Assembly (NCBI GenBank): GCA_947175045.1
Contig: CAMWLH010000028.1
Span: 1-12,476, forward strand
Direction of reading: 5' to 3'
Length of the DNA stretch: 12,476 bases
From: an uncultured Clostridia bacterium
GTDB lineage: Bacteria > Bacillota > Clostridia > Oscillospirales > Ruminococcaceae
This document shows positions 5,805 to 12,476 of the stretch, in pieces; positions within the stretch are counted from its first letter, which is position 1, and each line of letters opens with the position of its first letter. Position numbers and translations under genes: made by a program. The notes under the pieces are model-generated. The model made no database searches. It was not told the origin of the DNA and saw only the letters and a program-made list of their open reading frames with translations.

Positions 5805-7195
5805 GTGGAGCTCCCCTGCGGCTTTTTCTCGGCGGCTATGGCGCGGAACGCCTGCTCGAGAGTATTCGCGCCGATTATCTGTATACCGTAGCCCTCCGCC
5901 CTGCTGAGGGAAGAAAAGGACTGCTTGGGGATAATGCACTTTTCAAAGCCCAGACGCGCACCCTCCTTGACCCTCTCGCGGACGTGGGATACGGCTCGTA
6001 TCTCTCCGCCAAGCCCGACCTCGCCGAATACCATAAGCTTGTCGGGGATTATCTTGTCGCACAGCCCCGAGTAAAGCGCCATAGCTACCGCGAGATCGGC
6101 GGCGGGCTCGTCGACACGCAGCCCCCCCACGATGTTGACATACACGTCGACCCCGCCAAAAAAGAAGCCAGTGCGCTTTTCCAACACCGCCAGCAGCATA
6201 TACAGCCTGTTGTAGTCAAAGCCGGTAGCCACGCGGCGCGGCGCGGAGAGGTTGGACTTTGTCACCAGCGCCTGCACCTCCGCAAGAATGGGGCGGGTAC
6301 CCTCCACGGTGCACACCACGGCGCTCCCCGAAATGCTTTTCAGCCGCCCCGACAGCATCATCTCCGACGGGTTCGATACCTCTTTAAGTCCGTCGTCGTC
6401 CATATTGAAAACGCCTATCTCGTTGGTGGAGCCGAAGCGATTCTTGATCGCCCTTAAAATACGGTAGGAAAGCTGCTTTTCGCCCTCGAAATACAAAACC
6501 GTGTCCACTATATGCTCCATGATCTTCGGACCCGCTATGCCGCCGTCCTTATTAACATGGCTGACGATAAATACGGGGATCTCCTCGCTTTTAGCCATTC
6601 TCATAAACGCGTTGGTGCACTCCCTCACCTGCACTATGCTTCCTGCCGAGGACGCCGCGGAGGCGGTCGTGATGGTCTGTATGGAATCTATTATAACTAT
6701 CTCGGGCTTGTTGGAGCATACCGCGTGGATAATGCTCTCGCAGCTGTTGTTGCTGGCGAGGAAAAGATTATCGGAGTTTACTCCGAGACGCTCCGCCCGC
6801 AGCTTTATCTGGCGCTCGCTTTCCTCGCCCGAAACGTACAGAATGGTGTGATCGTTCCCCATAAACCCGCATATTTGCAGCAGCAGAGTGGATTTCCCTA
6901 TCCCCGGGTCGCCGCCTATAAGCACAAGCGAGCCCTTTACAAGCCCGCCGCCGAGCACTCTGTCAAGCTCGGATATGCCCGTGCCGTAGCGAGTTTCGTC
7001 ATCGTAGCTTATCTCGCCTATCCTGCTGTATTTAAATTCCCCGGCGGGAACGGCAGCGCGCCCGCCGCTTCCCACCACGACGGGCGTTGATTCTTCAATG
7101 GCGTTCCACGCGCCGCAGGCGGTGCAGCGCCCGTTCCATTTGGGATATTCCTGTCCGCACTCGCGGCAGATAAACAATGTCCTCGGTTTAGCCAA
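5801..7195 (-). CDS. radA: DNA repair protein RadA
   Basis: The 464-residue RadA promotes branch migration of recombination intermediates with RecA and acts in repair and natural transformation. A C4 zinc finger comes first (Cys10, Cys13, Cys24, Cys27). It is followed by a RecA-like ATPase with Walker A GGDPGIGKST (94-103), Walker B EIVIIDSIQ (165-173) and the RadA-specific KNRFG (251-255), and then a Lon-like C-terminal domain. The chosen start is the TTG at 7195, ten bases after GGAGG and giving MAKPRT at the usual family position. The in-frame ATG at 7285 lies upstream of the promoter and cannot be used by that transcript. Length agrees with the family (about 455-460). It overlaps the downstream DUF2809 gene by four bases. 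Confidence 0.96.
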   Translation of the reverse strand: MAKPRTLFICRECGQEYPKWNGRCTACGAWNAIEESTPVVVGSGGRAAVPAGEFKYSRIGEISYDDETRYGTGISELDRVLGGGLVKGSLVLIGGDPGIGKSTLLLQICGFMGNDHTILYVSGEESERQIKLRAERLGVNSDNLFLASNNSCESIIHAVCSNKPEIVIIDSIQTITTASAASSAGSIVQVRECTNAFMRMAKSEEIPVFIVSHVNKDGGIAGPKIMEHIVDTVLYFEGEKQLSYRILRAIKNRFGSTNEIGVFNMDDDGLKEVSNPSEMMLSGRLKSISGSAVVCTVEGTRPILAEVQALVTKSNLSAPRRVATGFDYNRLYMLLAVLEKRTGFFFGGVDVYVNIVGGLRVDEPAADLAVAMALYSGLCDKIIPDKLMVFGEVGLGGEIRAVSHVRERVKEGARLGFEKCIIPKQSFSSLSRAEGYGIQIIGANTLEQAFRAIAAEKKPQGSST

Positions 7196-7240
7196 AGCAG
7201 TTGAACCTCCAAAATCATCGGTCTGCAAGTATGCACCTTT

Positions 7241-7269
7241 ATTATACTCCGTTTCGGAGGTTTTGTCAA
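7241..7269 (-). promoter_or_regulatory. radA promoter with inverted repeat in the spacer
   Basis: TTGACA (7269-7264), 17 bp and TATAAT (7246-7241) form a perfect consensus on the minus strand. The spacer holds the perfect inverted repeat CTCCG-TTT-CGGAG (7247-7259), placed where a bound repressor would block RNA polymerase. The start site would be near 7234. Confidence 0.8.
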
Positions 7270-7311
7270 TCGGGTGTTGGGGCACGGCGCTTGAGTCGCT
7301 GCGCTGAACGT

Positions 7312-8175
7312 TTATCTCCGATTGAGCCGTCTGTATTCTTTGGGGGTGCAGCCCACGATTCTTCTGAATTGTCTGTTGAAATTTGAAATATTCTTAAAGC
7401 CGCATTCAAAAGCGATCTCCGCAGCGGTTTTGTCTGTTGCGCACAGCAGCTCGCAGGCTTTCTTCAGCCTTATTTGGGACAGATATTCTATCGCGCTCCC
7501 GCCCGACGTTTCCTTGAATCGTCGCATAAAATAGCTTTTGCTCAGGTGAGCTATCTCCGCGAGCCGTTCCACGGTTATATTTTCCGAGAAATTATCGTTC
7601 ATATATTCTATGGCGGGACGTATCGCTTCGCTTCGGCTTATCGTATTCTCGGAGGTTCGGGTAATATCTCCGCTTTCCCGCAGCAGCCAAAAGAACCGCA
7701 GCAGCTCGCTTTTCATCAGCATATCGAGCTGCGCGGTATTCCCCTTTGCACAGGAAAAAATATTCTCCGCCGTGGTTTTAAGCTCGCCGTAATAAATATG
7801 CTCTTTTGTGATATGGGTATTTACCCTTGATCCCCCGTTTGAAAGAGGCTTTATACATTCCGCGGCGCAGCGGTCGCTGTCCGACGCTCCCAGCATTTCG
7901 GGACTGAACACGATGGTGTCGTAAAGCTGTTTGTTATCCCCGTGCGGACAGATCGCATGAAGCATATTCGGCGGGATTACAACTATATCTCCCTCCTCCG
8001 AAACGAATCTGCCGTCGCCGCAGATAAATTCGGCGCAGCCCGAAATTACCAGATTTATCTCAAATTCGCCGTGCCAATGCAAAGGTACGCTTGCGAAATA
8101 ATCCGGGATAAGGCATTTGTAATAACTGAACGGAACAAGCCGCGAGCTGTGCTGCTTTTTTTCCTCAGAGGTCAT
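7312..8175 (-). CDS. AraC family transcriptional regulator
   Basis: The 287-residue protein has an N-terminal cupin sensor (about 15-110, with HWHGEFEI at 33-40 and GDIVVIPPNMLHAI at 62-75) and a C-terminal AraC DNA-binding domain (about 185-285). The latter has two helix-turn-helix units: VERLAEIAHLSKSYFMRRFK and IAFECGFKNISNFNRQFRR, ending GCTPKEYR. Members of this kind usually sense a sugar and activate nearby catabolic genes. It is divergent from the GH13 gene, sharing a 154-bp spacer, and is its most likely regulator. The ATG has GGGAGGGA before it. A TATAAT (8202-8197) without a good -35 box suggests a weak or activated promoter. No clear terminator separates it from the radA promoter. 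Confidence 0.93.
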   Translation of the reverse strand: MTSEEKKQHSSRLVPFSYYKCLIPDYFASVPLHWHGEFEINLVISGCAEFICGDGRFVSEEGDIVVIPPNMLHAICPHGDNKQLYDTIVFSPEMLGASDSDRCAAECIKPLSNGGSRVNTHITKEHIYYGELKTTAENIFSCAKGNTAQLDMLMKSELLRFFWLLRESGDITRTSENTISRSEAIRPAIEYMNDNFSENITVERLAEIAHLSKSYFMRRFKETSGGSAIEYLSQIRLKKACELLCATDKTAAEIAFECGFKNISNFNRQFRRIVGCTPKEYRRLNRR

Positions 8176-8213
8176 TTTATCCCTCCCGATAAAAGTATTA
8201 TAGTATCACAAAA

Positions 8214-8256
8214 GCGTATTATTATGCTTGATTTTCGCGTTATTTTATAGTATTAT
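8214..8256 (+). promoter_or_regulatory. GH13 gene promoter with candidate AraC-type direct repeats
   Basis: TTGATT (8228-8233), 17 bp and TATTAT (8251-8256) drive the GH13 gene. Two similar 12-mers, GCGTATTATTAT (8214-8225) and GCGTTATTTTAT (8237-8248), match at 9 of 12 positions and start 23 bp apart, roughly the two-turn spacing of AraC-family half-sites. The first precedes the -35 box and the second fills the spacer. The operator role is inference. Confidence 0.5.
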
Positions 8257-8329
8257 ATCATATGGGAATACTTTTTTCAAGTATTTGCGGCAGACCGACC
8301 CCAAAATTTATCGAGAAAGGAACCTTATT

Positions 8330-9886
8330 ATGAGCAACAACCAGCCCGCGTGGCTTGACAACGCGATTTTTTACGAGATCTATCCCCAGTCATTCTGCGA
8401 CAGCAACGGCGACGGGATAGGAGATTTCAACGGCATAATCGGCAAGTTGGACTACATAAAGGAGCTTGGCTGCAACGCCATCTGGATGAACCCCTGCTTT
8501 GAATCGCCCTTCGGCGACGCGGGGTACGACGTTTCCGATTATTATTCCGCCGCGCCGCGCTACGGCACGAACGAGGACTTAAAGCGGCTTTTTGAGGAAG
8601 CTCACAAGCGCGGAATGCACGTATTGCTCGACCTTGTTCCGGGGCACACCTCGGTCGAGCACAAGTGGTTCAAGGAATCGATGAAAGCGGAAAGGAATCC
8701 CTATACCGACCGCTACGTCTGGACGGACGACATATGGGAGTCGCCGGAAGGCATGGGCTGCATACGCGGTATTTCCGACAGAGACGGCTCCTGCGCGGTG
8801 AATTTTTTCTCGCACCAGCCCGCGCTGAATTACGGCTTTTACAAGCCCGACCCGGATAAGAAGTGGCAGCAGTCCATGGACAGCGAGGGTGCGAGAGCTA
8901 CCCTCGAGGAGCTGAAAAATATCATGCGCTTCTGGCTGGGAATGGGCTGCGACGGCTTCCGTGTGGATATGGCGGGATCGCTGGTAAAGCACGACGAGAA
9001 CGGCAAGGGAACCATAAAATTGTGGCAGAACGTCCGCGAGTTTTTAGACAGGGAATTTCCGCAGGCGGCAATGGTCTCCGAATGGGGCGAGCCCGACAAG
9101 TCCCTGCAGGGCGGTTTTCATATGGACTTTCTGCTGCACTTTGGACCGTCGCACTATAACGATCTGTTCCGCTGCGCCGAACCGTTCTTCTCAACGCGCG
9201 GCAAGGGTGACGTTTCCGAGTTCGTGAAAAAATATCTCGAAAGCTACGAAAAATCGGAGAAAAAGGGGCTTATGTGCATACCCTCGGGAAACCACGATAT
9301 GGACAGACTTGCCCGCGGCGTTTTCGGGAACGATCTGAAAATCGCCTTTGCGTTTTTGCTGTCGATGCCCGGTGCGCCGTTCATCTATTACGGCGATGAG
9401 ATCGGTATGCGGTATGTTGAGGGTCTGACCTCGGTCGAGGGAGGATACGGCAGAACGGGCTCGCGCTCGCCCATGCAGTGGGACGATTCCACAAACGCGG
9501 GATTCAGCGCCGCGCCTGCGGAAAAGCTCTACATAAAGCTCGACGACAGACCCGGCCGTCCCACGGTAAAGGCGCAGGCATTCGACGAGGACTCCCTTTA
9601 TAATGAAATAAAGCGGCTTATAGCCGTCCGCCAGTCCCGCGCCGCTTTGCAGAGCCGCGGTGAGATAGAGTTCCTGTTCGCGGAAAAGAACGCCTATCCG
9701 CTTGCATACCTGAGAAGCGCGGGCAGCGAGAAAATTCTTGTGATAATAAACCCCGCCGACAGAGAAGTGACGTTCGGCTGCGAATATTCCCTTAAAGAGA
9801 AAATATATTCGATAGGAAACGGACTCTCTGTCAATAACGGAAATATCACCGTTCCGCCCCGATTTGCGGGATTTTATGAGGTGTGA
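8330..9886 (+). CDS. GH13 alpha-amylase family enzyme (alpha-glucosidase-like)
   Basis: The 518-residue retaining glycoside hydrolase acts on alpha-glucosidic bonds. The ATG at 8330 follows AAAGGA at eight bases and gives the typical start WLDNAIFYEIYPQSF; an upstream ATG at 8228 lies within the promoter and is rejected. Visible GH13 features are a calcium-site-like DSNGDGIGD (24-32), region I DLVPGHTS (101-108), region II GFRVDMA with nucleophile Asp213, region III VSEWGEP with acid/base Glu251, and region IV SGNHD with Asp323. Region I has Gly where many GH13 enzymes have Asn. A small beta domain closes the protein (EKILVIINPADREVTF). No signal peptide is seen, so it acts in the cytoplasm on imported maltodextrin or glucosides. 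Exact specificity (alpha-glucosidase, trehalose-type or amylase) is not decidable by eye. Its 3' end overlaps the convergent sirtuin gene by 13 bp. Confidence 0.93.
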   Translation: MSNNQPAWLDNAIFYEIYPQSFCDSNGDGIGDFNGIIGKLDYIKELGCNAIWMNPCFESPFGDAGYDVSDYYSAAPRYGTNEDLKRLFEEAHKRGMHVLLDLVPGHTSVEHKWFKESMKAERNPYTDRYVWTDDIWESPEGMGCIRGISDRDGSCAVNFFSHQPALNYGFYKPDPDKKWQQSMDSEGARATLEELKNIMRFWLGMGCDGFRVDMAGSLVKHDENGKGTIKLWQNVREFLDREFPQAAMVSEWGEPDKSLQGGFHMDFLLHFGPSHYNDLFRCAEPFFSTRGKGDVSEFVKKYLESYEKSEKKGLMCIPSGNHDMDRLARGVFGNDLKIAFAFLLSMPGAPFIYYGDEIGMRYVEGLTSVEGGYGRTGSRSPMQWDDSTNAGFSAAPAEKLYIKLDDRPGRPTVKAQAFDEDSLYNEIKRLIAVRQSRAALQSRGEIEFLFAEKNAYPLAYLRSAGSEKILVIINPADREVTFGCEYSLKEKIYSIGNGLSVNNGNITVPPRFAGFYEV

Positions 9887-10743
9887 CCAAGCACTTCGGC
9901 TATATCCCCGTCAATAAGAATTGCCCGCGCGGCTATCTCGCGCGGGCAGCTTGCTTCGCCGAGATTCACGCAAGCGTATACCGCGCGCGGGTTTGCGGCG
10001 GTGAGCTGCCAAAACGGGTATTTAATTATTGCCGGAGTGTTATAGCCCACCCCGAGCTCCAGATACAGCACGCGCGAATTTTTCCGCGAGCGGATAAAAT
10101 CCGAGTAACGCTCCGCTGCCCTGTGCCAGCCCTCGTCCTCCGCGAAGCCGTCGTCGGCGCGCAGATTCATTGTCAGCGGCTTTCCGCAGTGAGGGCATTT
10201 CGGCAGCAGCTCGGACGGTATCCTCATATCGCATTGCCGCTCATACATCTCTCTAATAATTTCTTCATTATCATAGGTTTCTTGGCGGCAGGGCGCGGAG
10301 CACTGAAACAGCCCGTAATCCCCCTGCGTGTAAAACAATCGTTTTTTATCAAATCCCGACTTCTGAAAGCAGTGATCGACGTTTGTGGTTATCACAAAAT
10401 AATCCTTGCTTCTTACAAGCGAAAACAAGGTGCGATAAACGGGCTCTGGCGGCTCGGAGTAACGGTTTATCATTATATATCTGCTCCAGTATGCCCAAAA
10501 CTCCTCGTCGCTCTCAAAGGGATAAAATCCCCCCGAATACATATCGTGAAATCCGTATTTTTCCTCGAAATCCGCGAAATTCTTGCGAAACCTCTCACCC
10601 GAATAGGTGAACCCCGCCGCTGTCGAAAGCCCCGCTCCCGCGCCTATCACTACCGCGTCGGCGGCTTTCAGGGCGGCTTTCAGGCGCTCAATTTCCGCAG
10701 AGTAATTGCTTGTAGATCGCGCAGTCATCGTCCTTGAACACAT
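9874..10743 (-). CDS. Class M sirtuin (SirTM), predicted protein ADP-ribosyltransferase
   Basis: The 289-residue Sir2-fold protein has the NAD-binding motif VIGAGAGLSTAAGFTY (32-47) and TTNVDHCFQKSG (119-130, Asn121). At the place of the classical catalytic His (HGN) it reads FYTQGDYG, with Gln140. A zinc site is Cys148, Cys152, Cys183 and Cys186. Gln for His and the SGGFYPF and NLRADDGF segments are marks of SirTM, described as NAD-dependent protein ADP-ribosyltransferases rather than deacylases; this gene's activity is inferred from that family. The ATG at 10743 has GAGGTGA six bases upstream, so the gene starts inside the macrodomain gene with 56 bp of overlap. A second ATG (residue 6) has AAGGA only two bases before it. 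In described operons SirTM modifies a GcvH-like lipoyl carrier, which is not present here. Confidence 0.9.
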   Translation of the reverse strand: MCSRTMTARSTSNYSAEIERLKAALKAADAVVIGAGAGLSTAAGFTYSGERFRKNFADFEEKYGFHDMYSGGFYPFESDEEFWAYWSRYIMINRYSEPPEPVYRTLFSLVRSKDYFVITTNVDHCFQKSGFDKKRLFYTQGDYGLFQCSAPCRQETYDNEEIIREMYERQCDMRIPSELLPKCPHCGKPLTMNLRADDGFAEDEGWHRAAERYSDFIRSRKNSRVLYLELGVGYNTPAIIKYPFWQLTAANPRAVYACVNLGEASCPREIAARAILIDGDIAEVLGHTS

Positions 10744-11458
10744 TGAATATCACCTCGATATCGGAATTGCCTTGCAGAAATTCGCTCACTGTTTTGACTG
10801 CAATCTCCGCGGCTTTTTTGTTGGGAAAATGAAATTCTCCCGTTGAGATACAACAGAACGCAATGCTTGAGATACCGTTTTGCACAGCCGTTTTCAGGCA
10901 CTCGCGGTAACAGGCTTCAAGCTGTTCGCAATGCGTTTGCGTGAGCGTTCCTCCGACATACGGTCCTACCGTATGGATAATTTTATAGCAGGGCAGATTA
11001 TACGCGCCGGTTATTTTCGCCCTGCCTATCGGCTCCTCAAAGCCCTGCTTGCGCATTATCTCCGCGCACTCCATGCGCAATTGTACTCCCGCAAAGGTGT
11101 GTATCGCGTTGTCTATGCAGCCGTGACACGGGCAGAAGCAGCCGAGCATCGCGGAGTTCGCAGCGTTGACTATCGCGCCGCACTGAAGCGTCGTTATATC
11201 TCCCTGCCACAGGTAAATCCGCGGTTTTATTGGGGTCAGAGCCTTGTAGTCCACAACGCCCTTTGAGGCGGTCTTTTCTTTAAGAAACTCGTCCTGTATC
11301 GTGAGAAATTCCTCCGAAACGGGCTTCGGAGCGCGCACGTTCGCAAGACCGCGGAACAGCCGGAACCCTTCCTCCGCGCTTTCGGGAATTTTGAAGTTTT
11401 CATAGTCCGCATTCTCATGCAGAAGATATTTTATCAGGTAGTTTAACTTGTCTGTCAT
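10688..11458 (-). CDS. Zinc-type macrodomain protein, predicted ADP-ribosyl hydrolase
   Basis: The 256-residue protein has a helical N-terminal region (about 1-70) that contains FRLFRGLANVRAP, typical of SirTM-linked macrodomains. A macrodomain follows (about 78-255): GDITTLQCGAIVNAANSAM (86-104), a Cys/His-rich loop GCFCPCHGCIDNAIH (106-120: Cys107, Cys109, Cys111, His112, Cys114), IIHTVGP (150-156) and ISTGEFHFP (184-192). The Cys/His loop corresponds to the zinc-bound catalytic loop of Zn-macrodomains, which remove ADP-ribose placed by the partner sirtuin. Four Cys plus His is a rich set, and which ones bind zinc cannot be settled by eye. The ATG has AAAGGAG six bases upstream and lies 26 bp after the MBL-like gene. 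It is the reversal enzyme of the pair and overlaps the sirtuin start. Confidence 0.92.
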   Translation of the reverse strand: MTDKLNYLIKYLLHENADYENFKIPESAEEGFRLFRGLANVRAPKPVSEEFLTIQDEFLKEKTASKGVVDYKALTPIKPRIYLWQGDITTLQCGAIVNAANSAMLGCFCPCHGCIDNAIHTFAGVQLRMECAEIMRKQGFEEPIGRAKITGAYNLPCYKIIHTVGPYVGGTLTQTHCEQLEACYRECLKTAVQNGISSIAFCCISTGEFHFPNKKAAEIAVKTVSEFLQGNSDIEVIFNVFKDDDCAIYKQLLCGN

Positions 11459-11484
11459 AGCGCGCTCCTTTGCCGTTTGCGATC

Positions 11485-12279
11485 TTATTTGCCGAAGAAA
11501 AATCCCGCTGTCATTTCGAGGTAATTTTCGCCGCCGTAATTTGGATATTCGGCTTTGACCGTGGTCTTGAACTCCTCCGCATTTTTGCAGGCCGCGGCGA
11601 TGGCTTTCAGATTTTTGAGGTAATCTATCTTGGTCTGCGCGTCCTTTAAGTCCTCGGGGGTGTAGTGCGAGGTAAGTATAAGATCGTACCCCCTGCCAAT
11701 ATAGTCGTTAAGCTGCTCTATGACCGCGTCCGCGTGCGCCGCTCCCGTAATTATGGAATGGCAGTCGTGCCCCAGCATATGAGTATACACCGCGTTTATT
11801 TCGGGTATCTCCACATCAAACGCGTCGGGCGTCTGAGTGATGATAAAGTCTATTCCGCCAACGGTTATTTTCCCCTCGCCGATAATGTTTGTGATCTTGT
11901 GTACCGAGCTGTCAAAAGCGCTGCCGAATGCACCCGCGAAGTTGTCGATCAGTGCTTTTCCGCCGCCGTGCTCGGAATATTCCCGCGCGTTTTCGGTAGC
12001 GTATTTGGGAACGTCGGGCAGGAAAGAAGCTCCCGCACCGTGATACGCAACGAATATTCCCTCGGTCTTAAACGGCGAGAGATACTCCGCAAGCTCCGCG
12101 CAGTTGTCGAAAAAGCAGGGAGGCTCTATCACAACGGCGCTCCCGTTCTTTTCAACAACGAAAACCTCGTCGTTTATAAGATCGTTGGTCTTGTGGGCGT
12201 GGAGCTTTACCGCGCCGAAATCGTATACGTTTACTTCGCCTTTCGTGAGCTTTACTGTCTCGAATGTGTTCTTGTTCAT
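11485..12279 (-). CDS. Metallo-beta-lactamase-fold-like protein lacking the usual metal motif
   Basis: The 264-residue protein starts MNKNTFETVKLTKGEVNVYDFG. The ATG at 12279 follows AAGGAGG at eight bases, while a start at 12342 would lie at the promoter's -10 box and is rejected. The strand pattern (NDEVFVVEKNGSAVVIEPPCFFDN, then TEGIFVAYHG, then ITVGGIDFIITQTPDAFDV and INAVYTHMLGHDCHS) recalls the MBL fold. Where active members have HxHxDH it reads YHGAGAS (79-85), so only one His is kept. A later HMLGHDCH (177-184) and SHY (204-206) could still hold a metal. The function is unknown: a degenerate hydrolase, a binding protein or a differently metallated enzyme are all possible. It is the first gene of the operon with the macrodomain and SirTM genes. 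Confidence 0.75.
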   Translation of the reverse strand: MNKNTFETVKLTKGEVNVYDFGAVKLHAHKTNDLINDEVFVVEKNGSAVVIEPPCFFDNCAELAEYLSPFKTEGIFVAYHGAGASFLPDVPKYATENAREYSEHGGGKALIDNFAGAFGSAFDSSVHKITNIIGEGKITVGGIDFIITQTPDAFDVEIPEINAVYTHMLGHDCHSIITGAAHADAVIEQLNDYIGRGYDLILTSHYTPEDLKDAQTKIDYLKNLKAIAAACKNAEEFKTTVKAEYPNYGGENYLEMTAGFFFGK

Positions 12280-12337
12280 TATAATATCCTCCTTAAAAAC
12301 ATCGGAAGAATAAAGCGCTTTCTCTTTCCTTGATATT

Positions 12338-12366
12338 ATCATAACACATTTTGCGGCGGCTGTAAA
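12338..12366 (-). promoter_or_regulatory. Promoter of the MBL-like/macrodomain/SirTM operon
   Basis: On the minus strand TTTACA (12366-12361), 17 bp and TATGAT (12343-12338) lie ahead of the MBL-like gene, giving a leader of about 50 bases. The -35 and -10 boxes each deviate by one base from consensus. Confidence 0.65.
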
Positions 12367-12388
12367 GTACGCACTTTTTTAAAACATA

Positions 12389-12408
12389 GTTACTTTTATG
12401 TTACTTTT
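12389..12408. repeat. Pair of 9-bp direct repeats between divergent promoters
   Basis: GTTACTTTT occurs at 12389-12397 and 12400-12408, starts 11 bp apart and so on the same face of the helix. The pair lies about 20 bp upstream of the operon's -35 box and about 35 bp upstream of the rightward promoter's -35, a position suited to a shared regulator. Confidence 0.5.
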
Positions 12409-12443
12409 GCTTGGCGGAGGGAAATATTCATAAAAAAATTTTC

Positions 12444-12472
12444 TTGACTTTTTGGCGGCAATATATTATAAT
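12444..12472 (+). promoter_or_regulatory. Strong promoter reading rightward out of the window
   Basis: TTGACT (12444-12449), 17 bp and TATAAT (12467-12472) differ from consensus at one base. The gene it drives begins beyond the window. Confidence 0.7.
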
Positions 12473-12476
12473 TTAA

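Noticed and set aside
5805..5939. N-terminal extension of the DUF2809 protein from an upstream ATG
   Set aside because: It lies wholly inside radA, is Arg-rich and non-conserved in character, and a good start with ribosome site exists at 5804.
7196..7285. N-terminal 30-residue extension of RadA
   Set aside because: It begins upstream of the radA promoter, and family members start at the MAKP position.
9883..10737. 284-codon open frame on the plus strand antisense to the sirtuin gene
   Set aside because: It mirrors the sirtuin gene, has no recognisable domains and lacks a fitting ribosome site. The minus frame carries all conserved sirtuin motifs.
11665..12333. 222-codon plus-strand open frame opposite the MBL-like gene
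   Set aside because: Its composition is that of a shadow frame (many Arg, Val and Tyr) and it has no family features. The minus frame has promoter, ribosome site and fold pattern.

Overview
The window looks like chromosomal DNA of a Gram-positive anaerobe of the class Clostridia, most likely an Oscillospiraceae/Ruminococcus-type gut bacterium. The evidence is AGGAGG-type ribosome sites, TTGACA-17-TATAAT promoters before most units, moderately GC-rich genes between AT-rich spacers, short ComEA and RadA of Firmicutes type, and a class M sirtuin/zinc-macrodomain pair. The species assignment is inference.

Positions 1-1182 are accessory DNA. A tandem ribbon-helix-helix protein of the kind carried by clostridial conjugative elements is followed by a consensus promoter and a near-perfect 36-bp palindrome. 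Next come the 3' half of a tRNA-Asn gene (an attachment-site-like scar) and a broken, truncated DDE transposase whose last codon abuts the comEA stop codon. This is a junction where mobile DNA has inserted and decayed.

Positions 1183-3445 (minus strand) hold comEA and a three-gene cassette (GNAT acetyltransferase, small P-loop kinase, maltose/galactoside-type O-acetyltransferase). A possible 17-residue small ORF lies between the last two, and the cassette has its own promoter and terminator. Positions 3456-5282 (minus) hold an ABC-2-type exporter pair. Positions 5397-7269 (minus) hold radA and a DUF2809 membrane protein joined by an ATGA overlap. Positions 7312-9886 hold an AraC-type regulator divergent from a cytoplasmic GH13 alpha-glucan enzyme, with direct repeats between them, probably a sugar-responsive pair.

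Positions 9874-12366 (minus) hold the most notable system: an operon of a metallo-beta-lactamase-like protein lacking the usual metal motif, a zinc-type macrodomain (ADP-ribose eraser) and a class M sirtuin (ADP-ribose writer). Writer and eraser overlap by 56 bp. The lipoyl carrier (GcvH-L) and lipoate ligase (LplA2) that accompany this pair in described operons are absent from the window. The MBL-like protein occupies the lead position instead, which raises the question of what this pair modifies. The window ends in a strong promoter reading rightward out of view, with 9-bp direct repeats between it and the operon promoter.
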